Source of the DNA: Crotalaria pallida
Lineage: Eukaryota > Streptophyta > Magnoliopsida > Fabales > Fabaceae
Direction of reading: 5' to 3'
Length of the DNA stretch: 64,000 nucleotides
NCBI GenBank assembly: GCA_037953625.1
Contig: CM075656.1
Location: forward strand, 77,395,001 to 77,459,000
A program made the translations under genes and the position numbers. Below, piece by piece: positions 59,320 to 64,000 of this stretch; the stretch's first letter is position 1, and each line of letters opens with the position of its first letter. Under the pieces are notes generated by a model. The model made no database searches. It saw nothing but the letters and a program-made list of their open reading frames with translations, and was not told where the DNA came from.

Positions 59320-62300
59320 TGAGTTACTAACCAAGACCAATAGCCTCCTTTCCTTTCATGATACGCAAACGTTTGCATGATTCAACAAACATCCTGTTCA
59401 CACGAAGAAGATTCATGTTATTACTACTAAGCTTTGCTACATAACATTACACTAACCCTTAGCTTGTGATGCTCAACTTGGTCAAATTACAAAAATTTCA
59501 TAATTAAGGGTAAGTTGACATACAAGGTAAAAAAAAAAATATGTTCATGGTTTATTATAAGTTTGAACACCATTTTTTTTTACTTATGGTCAAAATACAT
59601 AATCCATAGAGTAAAATGTCATATTGGTTTTCAAAGATACAATGATATTGATCATCAAATTAATCTTATAAAAAAAATGACCATCAAATAAGTTCTTAAA
59701 AGTTTAAATTGCCAACACATACTGTATGTTTTAATCCTCGAAAGAGTCACATGACCACCAAAATTTGGTCCCTAAAAGAACCAATGCGAAAGGTCATTTA
59801 AACTTTCAGAGAGTTATTTGATGACTATTTTCTTTAAAAAACTAACTTGATAACCATTATATCTTTGGAGAATCAAATTGACATTTAACTCTAATTGGAT
59901 TCACCAATAACAATAGCAAAGAACAAGATAATAGATTTCTTTAAAGCAACCATGCATATAAATTTTGGTGAATTTGAAGTTACAAGATTCAATTATTATA
60001 TATGATAGTCAAATTAATTTTGGGTGATGTATGTGAATTAAGGTGAAGGACTTACTCCCAAGGGACATCACCTACAAGCATCCAATCACCATCCTTATCT
60101 TCATAGGTTGGAACATAATCAGAGCTATTCAAAAGATCCATCAGTTTACTCTCATTCATGAAATCCTTCATTCCTTGTGATCCACAATTTCCTTGCGTAT
60201 ATCAACAACACAACATTACTTAAGGATCTTTTTAATGCATATCTTGATAGTAGTATGTCTCAAGGAATCAAAATAATGTATTTATTATTAATTACTTAGA
60301 AAATATATTAATATTTTAAAAACAAAATTAAGATGATAAATGTTTTGTTAACATATGTAGTTTGAGTACAAACTACTTCCTCTGTCCCACAATGATGGTT
60401 AAAAAATTCAAAAGTAAAATTAAGAAGACATGCATTTAATGGTTTGTCTAATACATCAACTAATTATCAAACCATTAATTTAATATATTTTGCATAGATC
60501 AACCAATCACAACGCAAAGTTTACAATTTCTAAACTTTTCATTAATTTTTTTAACTATAGTTCGGGACAAAAAATTTAACCATTTTTTACCATCATTGTG
60601 GGATGGAGGGAGTAACAAATTAAATTTATTTTCTTCTATCAACACAATAGTTCTATTTGCTTTATTAGATTGATTGCTACACTGTATAAAGCTTTAAAAT
60701 TGAAAAATAATTTTGCCACCTCACAAAATTTATTTTTCTTAAAAATACCTCTGTTCTACCCCATCCACAAACTTGATCACGAGTTTTAACCCTCCCCAGC
60801 TCATCCCTAAACTCACACACAATCATCCGCCACACCACTTTCATTGAATCATGGCACGTAGGTTGCTAAGAGACCAAGAAGCTGATGGTTGGGAGCGCTT
60901 CATTCGAGGCAGTAGTCGTGACTGAGTTCATGCCCGTTACAATTATGACTCAGTTCACGACCTCGACAAGGGGCGGTTGTGACTCGGTTCACGGCCTTGA
61001 CCATCGCGACTCAATTCATGACCCTTCTTATAATCACGAAGCAAGTTGTCCCATTTATCATTTTATTGGTTTTGGCTTCTCAAGCATGCCACAGCTCCAA
61101 CAATAGTTCTCCACCCACTTCCACCTTAGTTCCTCACTTCTAGTTCTACATGCAGGTTCTCTTTGTTGTTCATGGTTTTTGTTGTGTGAGAAGAGAGAAT
61201 TGAGGATTCTATAGTGAAAAGAGTAGGTGAATGATTTACAGTATTGAATATGAAAGGTTATTGTTCCCAAGATTGCTGAAACTCTATAGTTTGTGAAGTT
61301 TGGAGATGGGGTGAGGAGGATGAGTTAGTTGACTTTGTGCGGAGGGAGTGAATAAGATGGGGGTGGGGGTGACTAACCCGTGAGTGAAGAAAGGGGGGCG
61401 GAGAGTGAGTGATGGTGAGGGGTATTCTAGGGAAATTCCTTTTTCGTGGGGTGGCATAATTAATTACTAGGGTGGCAAAATTATTTCTCTTAAAATGGAT
61501 TAGAGTAGTAGTCTAAAAACCTCACACTTTAGACCCATTGTTAATCCCCAAACCCTCTGTTTTTTTCGATGGGGTTCTCTCGGAATTTTTTCCGATACCC
61601 CCGAATCGAAAAAATGCAGCATTTTGCCGAATGAATAAAAATAAGTCAATGAATAAAAGAATATCTGCATGATGGATGATTTGTTCATTAATTAAAAATT
61701 GTCGTTATTGCATAAATTTTCATATCATTATAATTAATATTTGTTGGTAATATGTTTATCCATTAAGAGAATAATGTCTTAATAATGGATCATCATATCT
61801 TTTCTGATTTTTTTTTTAATTAAATGTGTCTTTTCTTACTTGTTCAATAAAGAATATACTCCTTCTGTTTTTTAATATAAGAAAATTCAGACATACTTTT
61901 CTTGGTCTCTAATATAAGAAAAAGTTAAGTAACTTTTTATTCCCAATATTATCATTCCTAAAATGTTTTTAGAAAATAGTGATCATTTAATTTTTGTTTC
62001 ATTCTCAATGCAACTTTCTCAAAGTAGCAATATCTTTTATGATTTTGAGAAAATTAAATACATTCAACTAATTTTCTTAATACGTGTGATTTCGGTTATT
62101 TTTTCGTATAATAGGTACCGAAAGGAGTAATATTTTAAGATTTTTAGTTAAAAGTTAATTCATCATTTGATGGCTTAGTATTTTATTGAACCACCCTTCC
62201 TAGATGGGACAATAAGTTCAAGCTGATATTTAGGTGTATATATTCAATTTTGTTTGTGATATTGAAGTTTTTTCTTATAAAAAAATCTTTTGAGATTTTA

Positions 62301-62622
62301 TTTTTATTTTTACATTAATTTAAAACCAAAGTTTTTATATTTTTTTATCAAGACAATGAGATGGATGAATTAATTACCAATGGTGAAGGAGCTGAACATA
62401 TTGCCCAATGAATCGGAGAGGTCTTGGTAACTCTTGTACATCTTCAAGTCCACTTTGCGAAGGTAAGGTGCTCCATCCATGCTCACTTTCACAAAGCTTG
62501 CATTAGGGCTATTAACAATAATGTTCTTCTCACTCTCATTATCCCCTCCATTATTGCTTTTTTTCACTGCCAACATGTTCTTCCGGTATGACCGCACTGG
62601 TGGCCAACCCACCACTTGCGCC
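59006..62622 (-). CDS. Aux/IAA auxin-response repressor, exons 2-5 (5' end outside window)
   Basis: Minus-strand exons with matching phases: 62622-62378, 60191-60056, 59393-59332 and 59043-59006 (TAG), 481 nt or 160 codons including stop. Exon 2 carries the domain II degron VGWPPVRS, which TIR1/AFB receptors bind with auxin, then domain III (ASFVKVSMDGAPYLRKVDLK). Exons 3-4 hold domain IV (YVPTYEDKDGDWMLVGDVPW, then FVESCKRLRIMKG), and the C-terminus is EAIGLAPKAMEKCKNRS. This matches the IAA7/14/16/17-type group. Domain I (LxLxL repressor motif) should be in exon 1, which is not seen up to 64000, so intron 1 exceeds 1.3 kb. Intron 2 (2.2 kb) holds three probable transposon insertions. Nothing seen is broken. 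Nuclear repressor of ARF factors by family knowledge. Confidence 0.93.
59265..59320. repeat. (AAT)n microsatellite, about 18 units
   Basis: Uninterrupted AAT run only 11 bases from the exon 4 donor of the Aux/IAA gene, inside intron 4. Confidence 0.93.
60376..60612. mobile_element. MITE in Aux/IAA intron 2
   Basis: Ends CTTCCTCTGTCCCACAATGA / complement of CATTGTGGGATGGAGGGAG with TA on both sides. Confidence 0.82.
60704..61490. mobile_element. Probable TIR element in Aux/IAA intron 2
   Basis: AAATAATTTTGCCACC at the left and its complement (GGTGGCAAAATTATTT) at the right, about 0.79 kb apart. The inside is less AT-rich and contains short direct repeats (GACTCAGTTCA / GACTCGGTTCACG, 60920-61015) and a G-rich run (61355-61420). 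No transposase and no target duplication established. Confidence 0.5.
61859..62127. mobile_element. CTCC-type MITE in Aux/IAA intron 2
   Basis: Ends CTCCTTCTGTTTTTTAATAT / complement of ATAATAGGTACCGAAAGGAG with TA both sides; AATATAAGAAAA phrases repeated inside. Confidence 0.7.
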
Positions 62623-62894
62623 CTGCACATTATTATTATTATTTCAGTTCACTGCATACTATGTATTATAGTTATAGCTATACAATGAAGCTAAAAATGA
62701 TTTTTTTTTTTATAAGTGAAGCTAAAAATGAATGAATTAATTAATTATATACTTTATGTAGAAAATTACAGTTGGTGATAATTAAAAGTCATAACTTTAA
62801 TTTGCTTAAAAAATAGTAGTAGTAAAGATTAGGCACGTTTATTTAATTTATATTAATCCAAATTATCATTTTCATAATTTACATATTTAAAATT

Positions 62895-63385
62895 AGCTTA
62901 TTTATATCTTTAGTCCTTGAAAGTTGAGAGTGTTTTGGTTGTGATCCCTGGAAGTCTTTTTTTACCTTGACTCATATCCTTAATTGTTTTGAAAATTTGG
63001 TTTTTGTCCGTCAATGACTAATATGGCTAACGAAACGTCATATTAATATACATGTGTGAAAGTATTGTGTGCTACTAGTAGGATATCGGGGATGATCCAG
63101 ACCCGCAGGAGCAAAAGGGTCAAAGCCTAATCCACAAACACATTTGGATTGGACTTTGGTCATTTTGCTTCTGCGGGTCTGGATCATACACATGACATGC
63201 AATGCTTACACACGTGTATGCTGATATGATGTTCCATTAGTCACACCAATAATTGATAGATTTTTCCTGACATGGACTAAAACCAAATTTTCAAAACAAT
63301 TAAAAATGAGTCAAGGTAAAAAAAACTTCTAGAACCAAAACAAAAACACCCCTAACTTTTAGAGATTAAAAACATAAATATGCCT
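62895..63385. mobile_element. MULE-like TIR remnant with a nested near-perfect hairpin
   Basis: Outer inverted phrases (TTATATCTTTAGTCCTTGAAAG...; CTAACTTTTAGAGATTAAAAAC) span about 490 bp in Aux/IAA intron 1 or 5' flank. At its centre, 63093-63187 folds back on itself (GATCCAGACCCGCAG pairing with CTGCGGGTCTGGATC, then GCAAAA/TTTTGC). Confidence 0.65.
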
Positions 63386-64000
63386 TTAAAATTTGCTAAA
63401 TTATTTCGAATCTTATAGATAGAGCGAGCAGTTTTACTTCTACTATTTCATCTAGTATTTTATATGAAAAGTGACTTTTATTTTCCGAAAATAATTAAAC
63501 ATCCATGTGAGCATAGCTTTATAACATTTGCAAAATCAAAATGAATATACCATATCTACCTAGTTAATTATAAAAGAATCCACTGAAGAAAATATTATGC
63601 TATGCATTGATTAGAAGAAGAAATCTTAAAGAGGTTTAAAAAAAAAAAAATCTAAACGATGGATATATTCCATCCATTAGAGGCAACCATGTTCGAGATG
63701 TATAAATATTTTGTTTTACTCGCTTGATGCCATGGTATAAAAGGGAAAGGCTCCGGTGCAGGTAAATATATAACATGCACCGGTGCATGTCTTTATTTCT
63801 GGGTTTTTTATTTATTTTTTAAAATTTTAATCAATTAAAAAATATTATGTGTTTTCTTTTTTACATATATGAAGTGATTTTTATAATTTGGATTTATTTT
63901 TTTTACTCTGTATTCTTAAAAAACTGTATTGAGTAAAACTGTATTCAAAATTTACAGATTCTAATAAATCTGTATACGAACTTGTGTTAAAAAATATTCT

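Noticed and set aside
60885..61106. 73-codon ORF in Aux/IAA intron 2
   Set aside because: Made of short direct repeats inside a TIR-like element; no recognisable protein.
62623..64000. Search for Aux/IAA exon 1 with the LxLxL motif
   Set aside because: No minus-strand LRLGLPG-type coding was found in this stretch, so exon 1 is taken to lie beyond the window.

Overview
The window looks like nuclear DNA of a flowering plant, probably a eudicot and perhaps a legume. The gene structures (many short exons, GT-AG introns), an Aux/IAA gene, a plant-type Ty1/copia element with an initiator-Met primer site, RTE LINEs, Helitrons, MULE-like and CTCC-type MITEs all fit. The family placement is inference; no organism is named in the data.

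Layout. (1) 1-18.1 kb, block A: a broken copy of a P-loop uridine-kinase-like gene (+ strand), then a full-length Ty1/copia element, then an apparently intact 10-exon WD40 gene of the AAMP type (- strand). (2) 18.2-21.7 kb: three Helitrons, nested or abutting. (3) 22.3-22.8 kb: a third kinase-gene fragment and a tRNA-Asp. (4) 22.96-35.5 kb, block B: an intact 12-exon kinase gene (315 codons) and a broken WD40 copy. (5) 35.5-38.1 kb: a large imperfect palindrome made of two inverted F-box gene copies. (6) 38.2-43.7 kb: a minisatellite, an RNase H-like fragment, and a 1.1 kb TIR element. (7) 43.8-48.1 kb: a third, heavily broken WD40 copy with transposons nested three deep. (8) 48.2-50.8 kb: a decayed copia fragment with a 3' LTR. 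(9) 50.8-57.0 kb: further F-box pseudogenes and long-TIR elements, one with a GC-rich, possibly captured core. (10) 59.0-62.6 kb and beyond: exons 2-5 of an Aux/IAA gene (- strand); exon 1 lies outside the window.

The main biological point is a segmental duplication of a kinase + WD40 pair in which each block has kept a different gene. Block A keeps WD40 and has lost the kinase; block B keeps the kinase and has lost WD40. Because A and B are paralogous, many insertions can be read directly against an empty site in the other copy, often with exact target-site duplications. Exon models were built by hand from splice sites and reading phase; coordinates may be off by a base or two. No expression evidence was available.
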